Below are positions 1 through 5,873 of a DNA stretch of 10,116 nucleotides, piece by piece. This DNA comes from Marinobacter sp. (GTDB lineage Bacteria; Pseudomonadota; Gammaproteobacteria; Pseudomonadales; Oleiphilaceae). The translations under genes were made by a program, and so were the position numbers. The DNA is taken from the NCBI GenBank assembly GCA_017643965.1, contig JAEPMM010000084.1:1-10116 (forward strand), in the 5' to 3' direction. Position 1 is the stretch's first letter; the number at the start of each line of letters is the position of its first letter. The notes under the pieces were generated by a model. The model saw only the letters and a list, made by a program, of their open reading frames with translations, made no database searches and was not told the origin of the DNA.

Positions 1-162
1 AGTCGCGGGCAGGTCGGGCAGCGGTGTGTCAGCCAATTGACCAGCCACAATAAAGAACATCAGCAGCAGAAACACCAGATTGATCAGCGGCAATAGCGCA
101 TTTTCCACCCGCTCCATCAGTGACTTGCCTGATGTGGCCGGCGGCGGTACCAAGTCGGTCAT
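1..162 (-). CDS. ExbD/TolR-family protein, second paralogue, partial (C-terminus off the left edge)
   Basis: Only the first 54 residues are present; the frame is still open at base 1. After a short Pro-rich cytoplasmic start there is one membrane segment at about residues 23-43 (PLINLVFLLLMFFIVAG), the N-terminal anchor of ExbD/TolR proteins. These work with ExbB/TolQ to convert the proton gradient into movement of TonB or TolA. The ATG at 162 overlaps the stop of the upstream exbD gene (ATGA), and a GGAG ribosome binding site lies 8 bases upstream at 171-174. At the position of the proton-carrying Asp of the family (PLID in the neighbour) this protein has Asn28, so it may not carry protons itself. 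It is the third gene of the operon; tonB may follow outside the window, but that is inference. Family assignment is good; the periplasmic domain cannot be judged. Confidence 0.85.
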   Translation of the reverse strand, partial: MTDLVPPPATSGKSLMERVENALLPLINLVFLLLMFFIVAGQLADTPLPDLPAT

Positions 163-581
163 GGCTGGTTCTCCGGCGCGTTTGCACGCCTCCAGTGAGC
201 CGTGATCTCACCGTTGCCCGAGTAGGTGCGGGTTTGGTTGAGCGTGCTCAGAACCCGGGTGAATTCGCTCAACGGCGTATTGGCGGCGGTAGTGACGTTG
301 ACCTCTTGTATGTTCTGGGCGGTAAATTGTGCCGTCAACTCTTCAAGCGTGTAGTGCTTTCCTTGCCATTTGATGGAGCCATCGGCCAGCACGCTGACTT
401 CCGGGATGGGATCACCGGTAGTCGGGCTGGTGTTGCCCGTCTGGTTGGCCAATTCAAGATGATCCACGGGTAACAGCCGGCTGGTCAGCATGAAAAACAC
501 CAGCAGAATGAACACCACATCGATCAACGGGGTGATGCGGATCGGCAGCGGGCGGTCCGGCCTGGGTTCAACCAGTTGCAT
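159..581 (-). CDS. exbD: Biopolymer transport protein ExbD
   Basis: Inner-membrane ExbD, predicted 140 residues, the usual ExbD/TolR length. A short cytoplasmic tail is followed by one membrane helix at about residues 16-38 with the motif TPLIDVVFILLVFF. Asp21 is the conserved proton-carrying residue. The rest is a periplasmic domain of ExbD type, including the strands around 'VSVLADGSIKWQG' and the helix 'LEELTAQF'. With ExbB and TonB it powers uptake through outer-membrane TonB-dependent receptors (iron-siderophores, haem, B12). The start is placed at the ATG at 581; a TTG two codons upstream (587) is also open. No good ribosome binding site precedes either start, but the gene overlaps the end of exbB by 14 bases, so translational coupling is likely. 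Its stop overlaps the start of the second ExbD gene. TolR is the alternative, but the Fur box and the tandem ExbD paralogue favour a TonB system. Confidence 0.92.
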   Translation of the reverse strand: MQLVEPRPDRPLPIRITPLIDVVFILLVFFMLTSRLLPVDHLELANQTGNTSPTTGDPIPEVSVLADGSIKWQGKHYTLEELTAQFTAQNIQEVNVTTAANTPLSEFTRVLSTLNQTRTYSGNGEITAHWRRANAPENQP

Positions 582-1350
582 GGGCAAGGCGGCTGCGGGT
601 TTCGGAAGTGGTGCACGCCCGGGCGGTGTCGGCGGGTGCGCGGCTGGCCGGTTGCGGGGACGGCAGCGGAATGCTGTCAGCAGCCAGAATACTGATCAGC
701 GCCCCGTTCACGGTTTTGTGAATACGGCGCAGGCGGAATTCAATCCAGGCGGCCAGCGCCGCGAAGGGAATGGCCACCACCAGTCCGGCGGCGGTGGTGG
801 TCAGTGCCTCGTAAATGCCGCCGCTGAGTTGTGTGGCGTTGGCGCGGCCTTCGGTAGCCGCCATGGCACTGAACGCTTCCATCATGCCCAGAACCGTACC
901 CAGCAGACCCAGCAGGGGAGCCAGTGCGGCAATCACTTCAATGATTTTCAGCGGGGCTTCGAAGGGCTCCAGCGCTTTTTGCGCATCGCGGGCCGCGGTC
1001 TCACGGATCTGTTGCGGATGACGCCGGGCCAGCTGATCCTCCATGGTGTTCACAACGAGGTGATGCAGCGGGTTCAGCCGTGCGCGGAAGCCTGCCTGCT
1101 GCCGCAGTTGACTCGGGGCCTGGCCGGACGGGCTTTGTTGCCAAAAGGTAATCGACTTTTTAAGTTTGGCGGTCAGCCGTGGTGTGTAAAACGCGCCGAA
1201 CAACATCAGGTACACAAAGGTAACCGCACCGGCAATCGCCAGGGCAAGCAGCACCATCATCACCGGGCCGCCCATCCCGATCAGCTGGCTGAGCGGGTTT
1301 GAGAGGTTTGCAACGGATTCCGCGGTGGCGGTCAGGGGCAGGTCAGACAT
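568..1350 (-). CDS. exbB: MotA/TolQ/ExbB-family proton channel protein ExbB
   Basis: Inner-membrane channel subunit that forms the pentameric stator around ExbD, predicted 260 residues. It has three hydrophobic segments: about residues 26-53, then the conserved pair at about 134-158 (IIEVIAALAPLLGLLGTVLG) and 178-202 (TTTAAGLVVAIPFAALAAW), separated from the first by a cytoplasmic loop rich in charged residues. Gly/Thr/Ala-rich helices of this kind are the MotA/TolQ/ExbB signature. The C-terminal tail after about residue 205 is Pro/Ala/Arg-rich and probably disordered; its last codons overlap exbD. The ATG at 1350 is preferred over the adjacent TTG at 1353 because GAGG lies 7 bases upstream of the ATG. 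It is the first gene of the operon, with the Fur box and promoter just upstream, so expression is probably iron-repressed. TolQ is the alternative, but no tolA, tolB or ybgC neighbour is seen. Confidence 0.92.
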   Translation of the reverse strand: MSDLPLTATAESVANLSNPLSQLIGMGGPVMMVLLALAIAGAVTFVYLMLFGAFYTPRLTAKLKKSITFWQQSPSGQAPSQLRQQAGFRARLNPLHHLVVNTMEDQLARRHPQQIRETAARDAQKALEPFEAPLKIIEVIAALAPLLGLLGTVLGMMEAFSAMAATEGRANATQLSGGIYEALTTTAAGLVVAIPFAALAAWIEFRLRRIHKTVNGALISILAADSIPLPSPQPASRAPADTARACTTSETRSRLAHATG

Positions 1351-1381
1351 CAAAACGCCTCGGCACGTAAAGTAGATCTAA

Positions 1382-1409
1382 ATAATAACGATTATCACTA
1401 AATTTGCAA
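1382..1409 (-). promoter_or_regulatory. Predicted sigma-70 promoter of the exbB operon
   Basis: On the minus strand TTGCAA (1404-1409, 4 of 6 to the -35 consensus) is followed after 16 bases by TATTAT (1382-1387, 5 of 6 to the -10 consensus). Transcription would start about 25 bases upstream of the exbB ATG. The -10 overlaps the Fur-box match, the usual arrangement for Fur repression. Predicted by eye, not measured. Confidence 0.5.
1383..1402 (-). promoter_or_regulatory. Candidate Fur box (iron-responsive operator)
   Basis: Read on the minus strand, TGATAATCGTTATTA (1383-1397) matches 12 of the 14 specified positions of the 7-1-7 Fur model TGATAATnATTATCA. Against the classical 19-base box, the stretch at 1384-1402 matches 14 of 19. 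It overlaps the predicted -10 of the exbB operon, so Fur-Fe(II) would block the promoter. TonB/ExbB/ExbD systems are well-known Fur targets, which supports the reading. The site also lies in the divergent region shared with the diguanylate cyclase gene, though it sits well upstream of that gene's candidate -10. Confidence 0.75.
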
Positions 1410-1438
1410 GTCTGTAACCTGAGGTTGACAGTGGCGTC

Positions 1439-1447
1439 TGGTAAAAT
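1439..1447 (+). promoter_or_regulatory. Candidate extended -10 promoter of the diguanylate cyclase gene
   Basis: TGGTAAAAT at 1439-1447 fits an extended -10 element (TGn followed by TAAAAT, 5 of 6). There is no good -35 at the right distance: TTGACA at 1425-1430 is perfect as a hexamer but only 11 bases from the TAAAAT. A start near 1454 would give a leader of about 95 bases before the GTG start codon at 1550. The call is weak and made by eye. Confidence 0.35.
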
Positions 1448-1549
1448 GCTGAAACCCTGTCACCTATTTGATCGTCCTTATCCTGATGGGTGTATTGATG
1501 TGTTTCGTTGCAGGTTGTCCTGCCGTTGTCTGTTCGGAGTAATGCTGTT

Positions 1550-3886
1550 GTGCTGATCAAACACTGGTTTGGCAGTCTGGTGAACCGCGCCCTGGCCTTG
1601 GTTATTCTGGTGATCGTGTTGTCTGCGGTGGTGGTGACGGTCGCGGGTACCCTGATGAGCCGTGGCGAGCTGGAATCCCAGGCCGAGGCCGAGACTGCGA
1701 CGATTGTTGACCTGGTGGCCAACGATCTGGACGAAAAGCTGTTTCGCCGCCGTGAAATTCTCGCCAACATTGCTGAAAACCTGACCATGAGCGAGGAAGT
1801 CCTGGCTGCAAGAGCCAGAATCCTGATGCGTCGTGAGGTTGCGCTGCGTCACCTCTTTAGCGGCTTTTACCTGATCAATGCCGAAGGCCGGGTCATTGCG
1901 GAGTACCCCGAGGCGTTCAATCAGGTCGGGCTCGACGTCAGCCAGCGGGGTTATTTCCGCGACACGATACAAACGCTCACACCGGTGATCAGTCAGCCTT
2001 ACCGGTCGTTCTATCAGGATCAGCCAGCGGTCATGATCACCGCCCCGATTTTTGACCATAAAGGTCGGTTCATCGGCATGATTGGTGGCGCAACCCTGCT
2101 TAGCGGACAAAACTTCATGGACCGGGTCGGCGGGGTTCGTATCGGCAAGTCCGGTTACGTCAGTGTGGTTACCCGCAACGGCATTATCCTCGCCCATGGC
2201 GAATCGGGCCGGGTGATGGAGGCGGTGGATTCCGGCAATGAATCGGTCGCGCTGTCGATGACAGGATTCGAGGGCGTGCTCCGGTCCCGGAACGCCGCCG
2301 GCGACGAGGTCATCATGGCGGTCAGCCAGATGGCGCAGGTGCCCTGGTTTGTCACCGGTGTCTGGCCGTTGAAGGAAGCCTTTGCACCGGCCAATCGCCT
2401 GGTGGATAACCTGCTGTGGGTACTGTTGGCGGTTATTGCGGTCCTGGCTCCGTTTGCACTGATCGTGTTCCGGCGGCTGATGAACCCGCTGAACGTGCTC
2501 GGCAACCAGCTTACCGAGCGGCACCTTGGCGTGCGGACCACGCCGGTGGATGTGTTCGGAGCCCGTGAGATTCGCCAGGTGGCGGAAACCTTCAATACGG
2601 TGATGGAAGAGCGCGACGAGGTACTGTCATCGCTGGCGGAACGTGAAGCCTTCTTCCGCTCACTGACCCAGAGTGCCCCCATCGGTATCGTGCAGACCGA
2701 CGTGCTGGGCCGCATCGAGTTTGTGAATCCGGCGTTCGAGAAAATTACCGCCAACAACGGCCATGCCCTGCTTCACAAATACCTGATTGCGGGTGTCTAT
2801 GAGGAGGACCGGGGGATGGCGCTCAGGGAGTGGTCCTCTGCCTTGCGGGAACACAGGGTATTTCATGGCCGCTTCCGCCTGAAGCGCAGTGACTCCGACC
2901 AGCCGGTGTGGGCAGACATCATGACTGCGGCGATTGAAACCCCGGAGAAATCCCTGGGAACCATCACGGTGGTGCGGGACATCACCCATGAGCTGGAGGT
3001 TGAAGAGGCGCTGCGGGAAGAACAGCAGCGGGCCGACAGCATCCTCGCAGTGCTCCAGGAGGGCGTACTGATGGTGGATACCGCGGGGTCCATCCGCTAC
3101 GCCAACGGTGCCGCCTGCGGGTTTCTGGGCAACGGCGAGAACTGCGAAGATCACAATTTCTTCGAGCGCGTGACCATTGAAGACGATGCACGGCAGTGGA
3201 CTTCGGCGGATTTCCTCGGCGGCGAGGACTTTGCCAATCTGTATGTGACCCTGCGCAATCTGCGCGGGGAGGAGTTCGACATCGATCTCACCATGCTGCA
3301 TCTGCGCAAGGGCCACAAGAACGAACGGCTGGTGTTCGTGCTGCGGGATGACAGCGAACGCCGCCGGCAGGAAGAGCGGCTGTCCTGGGAAGCAACCCAC
3401 GACACCCTGACCCAGTTGATGAATCGCCGTGCGTTCAACGCCTCGCTGGCGAAATGTCTGGGCCAGGCGGGTCGTCAGGAATCCGACAGCGTGCTGATGC
3501 TGATCGACCTGGACCATTTCAAGCCCGTCAACGATGAAGGCGGACACCTGCTGGGCGACGATCTGTTGAAACGCCTGGCGGACCTGTTCAAGGAGTCCGT
3601 GCGCCAGTCAGACACCGTCGCCCGTCTCGGCGGGGATGAGTTCGGCATCATTCTGCCGGCCTGTGGTCTGGCCCAGGCGGAAGCCCTGGCCGAGCGAATT
3701 CGTGCCGGGGCACAGGATCTCAGGCTTGAACAGGGGGGGAAATATTACGGGGTGACCACCAGCATCGGCCTGACAGCGGTGTCGCCGGACCGTGATGGTC
3801 CGCGGGAGATCCTCGCCCGGGCGGATCAGGGCTGCTACATCGCCAAGGCCCAGGGCCGCAACAAGGTGATTGTGGTCGATCGGTGA
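1550..3886 (+). CDS. Membrane-bound diguanylate cyclase, dCACHE-HAMP-PAS-PAS-GGDEF
   Basis: Makes the second messenger cyclic di-GMP from two GTP. Predicted 778 residues from GTG 1550, which has GGAG at 1536-1539 ten bases upstream; a TTG at 1508 is an alternative without a better site. Order: membrane helix at about 13-34; periplasmic double-CACHE sensor at about 35-285 (landmarks 'RGYFRDTI' and 'APIFDHKGRFIGMIGG'); second helix at about 288-308; HAMP-like linker to about 360; PAS at about 371-481 ('APIGIVQTDVLGRIEFVNPAF' region); a second PAS at about 496-600; GGDEF domain at about 611-778. The active-site GGDEF (694-698) is intact, and RQSD (685-688) lies five residues before it as the canonical product-inhibition I-site. 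DHFKPVND is also intact. No EAL or HD-GYP domain follows, so it should synthesise rather than degrade. The ligand is unknown. It is divergent from the Fur-controlled exb operon and convergent with the TSUP gene. Confidence 0.93.
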   Translation: MLIKHWFGSLVNRALALVILVIVLSAVVVTVAGTLMSRGELESQAEAETATIVDLVANDLDEKLFRRREILANIAENLTMSEEVLAARARILMRREVALRHLFSGFYLINAEGRVIAEYPEAFNQVGLDVSQRGYFRDTIQTLTPVISQPYRSFYQDQPAVMITAPIFDHKGRFIGMIGGATLLSGQNFMDRVGGVRIGKSGYVSVVTRNGIILAHGESGRVMEAVDSGNESVALSMTGFEGVLRSRNAAGDEVIMAVSQMAQVPWFVTGVWPLKEAFAPANRLVDNLLWVLLAVIAVLAPFALIVFRRLMNPLNVLGNQLTERHLGVRTTPVDVFGAREIRQVAETFNTVMEERDEVLSSLAEREAFFRSLTQSAPIGIVQTDVLGRIEFVNPAFEKITANNGHALLHKYLIAGVYEEDRGMALREWSSALREHRVFHGRFRLKRSDSDQPVWADIMTAAIETPEKSLGTITVVRDITHELEVEEALREEQQRADSILAVLQEGVLMVDTAGSIRYANGAACGFLGNGENCEDHNFFERVTIEDDARQWTSADFLGGEDFANLYVTLRNLRGEEFDIDLTMLHLRKGHKNERLVFVLRDDSERRRQEERLSWEATHDTLTQLMNRRAFNASLAKCLGQAGRQESDSVLMLIDLDHFKPVNDEGGHLLGDDLLKRLADLFKESVRQSDTVARLGGDEFGIILPACGLAQAEALAERIRAGAQDLRLEQGGKYYGVTTSIGLTAVSPDRDGPREILARADQGCYIAKAQGRNKVIVVDR

Positions 3887-3922
3887 TCGCAGTTTACAGA
3901 CCAGACATCTTGCCCGGCCGGT

Positions 3923-4684
3923 TCAGGCAAACGCCGCACTGAACGCCTGCCAGAGCAGTCGCAACGCCAGCAGGGTAAGCAACAGGTTGAACGCCTGGCT
4001 GAACAGCCGGTTGCTCATGGTTTTGAGCACATGCAGTCCGATCCAGGTGCCGGCAAAGCCGCAGGCAATCATGGCAAGGATGAACGCCAGCCAGTCACTG
4101 AACACAAACCCGGCTACACCGAATACCAGTGCCTTGGGGGCATGTTGCAGGCACATGGCGGTGGCGAAGGTGGCCACGGTGGTGAAGCGGTCGCTGTGCA
4201 TTTGTTTGATAAACGCCGCAACCAGCGGGCCGGTGGCCCCCACGAACAGGCTGACGAAACTGGTCACCGCCGAGGCAACAAATACACCCAGCGGCCCGAA
4301 CGCGGCTTTCGGCAAACCGGGGCCCCAACACAGGTACAGCACGAACAGGGCGATGGACAACTGCCAGAGGTGAGCCGGCAGGTCCACCAGTAACCAGGCA
4401 CCCAGTGCCGCACCGGCCACTACCCCGGGGGCGAACGCCGCAATGGTTTTCCAGTCGGTATGGCGCCAGGTGAGCACCGCCCGCCCGCTGTTGGAGCCCA
4501 GCTGGATCATGCCGTGAACCGGAATAATAGCCGCCGGCGGCACCCACATGGCCATCAACACCAGCAACAGTACCCCGCCCCCGGCACCCAGGCTGGCGGT
4601 GATCATGGAGGTCACCGCGGAGGCCAGCAACAGGAACACCGCAACGGAGAGCGACAGGCTCTCCGGAATCAACATCTGGTCCAA
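3923..4684 (-). CDS. TauE/SafE (TSUP) family membrane exporter
   Basis: Polytopic inner-membrane protein of the TSUP family, whose members export or import sulfite, sulfoacetate and other small sulfur-containing anions. Predicted 253 residues, a normal family length, hydrophobic nearly throughout with about eight helices. The N-terminal half has SLGAGGG (31-37) then PVHGMIQLGSNSGR (55-68). The C-terminal half has the related GATGPLVAAF (149-158) and QHAPKALVFG (180-189), the internal two-fold repeat typical of TSUP. The start is set at TTG 4684, because AAAGGAT (4691-4697) ends seven bases before it; the ATG at 4675, three codons later, has no ribosome binding site at a usable distance. The upstream lytic-transglycosylase-like gene ends at 4698, 13 bases away, so the two are probably co-transcribed. 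The substrate cannot be told from sequence; no sulfur-metabolism gene lies nearby. It is convergent with the cyclase gene, with only 36 bases between. Confidence 0.88.
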   Translation of the reverse strand: MDQMLIPESLSLSVAVFLLLASAVTSMITASLGAGGGVLLLVLMAMWVPPAAIIPVHGMIQLGSNSGRAVLTWRHTDWKTIAAFAPGVVAGAALGAWLLVDLPAHLWQLSIALFVLYLCWGPGLPKAAFGPLGVFVASAVTSFVSLFVGATGPLVAAFIKQMHSDRFTTVATFATAMCLQHAPKALVFGVAGFVFSDWLAFILAMIACGFAGTWIGLHVLKTMSNRLFSQAFNLLLTLLALRLLWQAFSAAFA

Positions 4685-4690
4685 TATCCG

Positions 4691-4697
4691 ATCCTTT
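4691..4697 (-). promoter_or_regulatory. Ribosome binding site deciding a TTG start for the TSUP gene
   Basis: Minus-strand AAAGGAT follows immediately after the TAG stop (4698-4700) of the upstream gene. Seven bases separate its GGA core from TTG 4684, ideal spacing, against 16 bases to the ATG at 4675. This favours the rare TTG start and suggests re-initiation after the upstream stop. Confidence 0.5.
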
Positions 4698-5816
4698 CTA
4701 GGGCTGGCAAAAAGCCGAAGCGGCGAGTTGCGGGTTCTTGCACAGTGCTTCGGTGGCCAGCTGCACATCGGCCACGTAAAACAGCGAAGCCATTCCGAGA
4801 CGGTCTCTGCCAAGATTGTGGAAAATCATGCCGAAGGCCATGTCGCCGGCGGTGTAGCTGTCGTGGTTGTCGGCAAAGTAAGCGGCGGGTCTGGCCAGTG
4901 TTTCATCGTCCATCAGCGCCTGAACCCGTCCGGCGCCGCCATGATAGGCCTGCACCAGCAGCAGGGTAAACAGCCGGTTCTGCTTGGCCGCTGGCAAGTG
5001 CCCGAAACGCTTGTCAAAAGCCGGCCTGAGATTGCGGGCGTTCTGGTTCATCAGTTTCAGGGCGCAGTCGATCTGTGCCAGGCGGTGCCAGTAATTGGCC
5101 GGTTGCACCTGGCAGTCATCCAGCGCCGATGGCGACAGCTGCAGGATGCCTTTGGCATCGGCACGGGAATGCGCCCGTTGTTGGCCGCCGCTTTCAATCA
5201 GAACCTGGCCGCCGAGATAACGGGGCAGTTCCGGTGGCAGGGTCAGGCGCTGCTGTTGCAGGCGGGTGCTGTGCACATAAAGCAGCGCGTCGTGCAGCGT
5301 GCCGGGCTGGTCGGCCGAGGCAAAGTTCAGGTCGTCCCAGGCACCCCACACCCGATCCGCGGGCCGCGTACCCAGATAGCGGGCCATGGCTTCATCAACA
5401 TTGACGTGGGGCTGATCGCAGGCCAGCGCGAACGGATAACCGGTAGTGTCGGCATCGCCCTTGGCCCAGGCATCCACTCGCCCGCTGGCCGCCAGCCGGG
5501 CACGGGTCTCGTTCAACCGCTGCTGGGTTTCCTCGCGTCTGTCGCCGTCGTCCATATAGCCCAGAAACTGCCCGCGCATGTCATAGAGCATGTGGCGCTC
5601 GGTGTCTGAGCAATAGCCGGTTTCCTTCAGTACCCAGCGCCGGATGGTGACAATGTTCTCGTAGACGCCCTGGCTGACCCAGTAGGGTGAACTGCGAACA
5701 ATGTCTTTCCAGTCGTTCACCGGCTCGCTGGCCGTGGCCACCCGCACCGTTGCAGCCAGCAGCACCAGGGGGAAAAACAGGACAAGCCGCCGGCAACTAT
5801 TGAGTCTTATGGTCAT
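4698..5816 (-). CDS. Secreted lytic transglycosylase-like protein (SLT domain)
   Basis: Predicted 372-residue periplasmic protein that probably cleaves peptidoglycan glycan strands. The N-terminus is a signal peptide: RRLVLFFPLVLLAATV as the hydrophobic core, with likely cleavage near ATAS at 27-30. The C-terminal half carries an SLT/lysozyme-like fold: LIESGGQQ (206-213) with catalytic Glu208, then DAKGILQLSPSAL (220-232), and AYHGGAGRVQ (290-299), the counterpart of the family's AYNAGxGRV. Residues 31-190 match no domain I recognise. Six cysteines remain after the signal (69, 133, 235, 251, 359, 370), so disulfides are plausible. The ATG at 5816 is chosen because it places the signal peptide at the start; no strong ribosome binding site is visible. 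It is first of a two-gene operon with the TSUP exporter and divergent from the amidase, 57 bases away. Fold call is firm; actual enzyme activity is inferred. Confidence 0.82.
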   Translation of the reverse strand: MTIRLNSCRRLVLFFPLVLLAATVRVATASEPVNDWKDIVRSSPYWVSQGVYENIVTIRRWVLKETGYCSDTERHMLYDMRGQFLGYMDDGDRREETQQRLNETRARLAASGRVDAWAKGDADTTGYPFALACDQPHVNVDEAMARYLGTRPADRVWGAWDDLNFASADQPGTLHDALLYVHSTRLQQQRLTLPPELPRYLGGQVLIESGGQQRAHSRADAKGILQLSPSALDDCQVQPANYWHRLAQIDCALKLMNQNARNLRPAFDKRFGHLPAAKQNRLFTLLLVQAYHGGAGRVQALMDDETLARPAAYFADNHDSYTAGDMAFGMIFHNLGRDRLGMASLFYVADVQLATEALCKNPQLAASAFCQP

Positions 5817-5828
5817 AAGCGTTATACC
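5800..5828 (+). promoter_or_regulatory. Candidate amidase promoter with a palindrome in its spacer
   Basis: TTGAGT (5800-5805, 4 of 6) and TATACC (5823-5828, 4 of 6) are separated by exactly 17 bases. The spacer holds the inverted repeat CTTATG-GT-CATAAG (5806-5819), which also covers the start codon of the divergent transglycosylase gene. A protein bound here could affect both genes. The promoter elements are only partial matches, so this is tentative. Confidence 0.3.
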
Positions 5829-5873
5829 CGTGATTCTGCAGAGACCAGAATAACAAAACAAATGGAAGCGATG

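Noticed and set aside
490..1302. Plus-strand 270-codon ORF opposite exbB
   Set aside because: Gly, Gln and His-rich antisense frame over a convincing membrane protein gene; no ribosome binding site or domain.
1425..1430. Perfect TTGACA as a -35 for the cyclase gene
   Set aside because: No -10-like hexamer lies 16-18 bases downstream; the only good one (TAAAAT) is 11 bases away, so an extended -10 reading fits better.
1432..1449. Sigma-54-like TGGC...TGC in front of the cyclase gene
   Set aside because: The GG-to-GC distance is 13 bases instead of the required 10.
1478..3547. Long minus-strand ORFs (1478-2524 and 2660-3547) opposite the diguanylate cyclase gene
   Set aside because: They lack recognisable domains, are rich in Arg, His, Gln and Pro as expected of a high-GC antisense frame, and lie wholly opposite a gene with clear domains.
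3887..3922. Terminator between the convergent cyclase and TSUP genes
   Set aside because: Only a five-pair TTGCC/GGCAA stem with a large loop and no T-run is visible; not enough to call.
4685..4813. N-terminal extension of the TSUP protein up to 4813
   Set aside because: The extra residues are polar, Cys/Trp/Arg-rich, and overlap the coding end of the transglycosylase gene; the ribosome binding site at 4691-4697 supports the shorter start.
4548..5609. Plus-strand 353-codon ORF opposite the transglycosylase gene
   Set aside because: The opposite strand has a signal peptide, SLT motifs and catalytic Glu; this frame has no motif and its composition is that of an antisense shadow.
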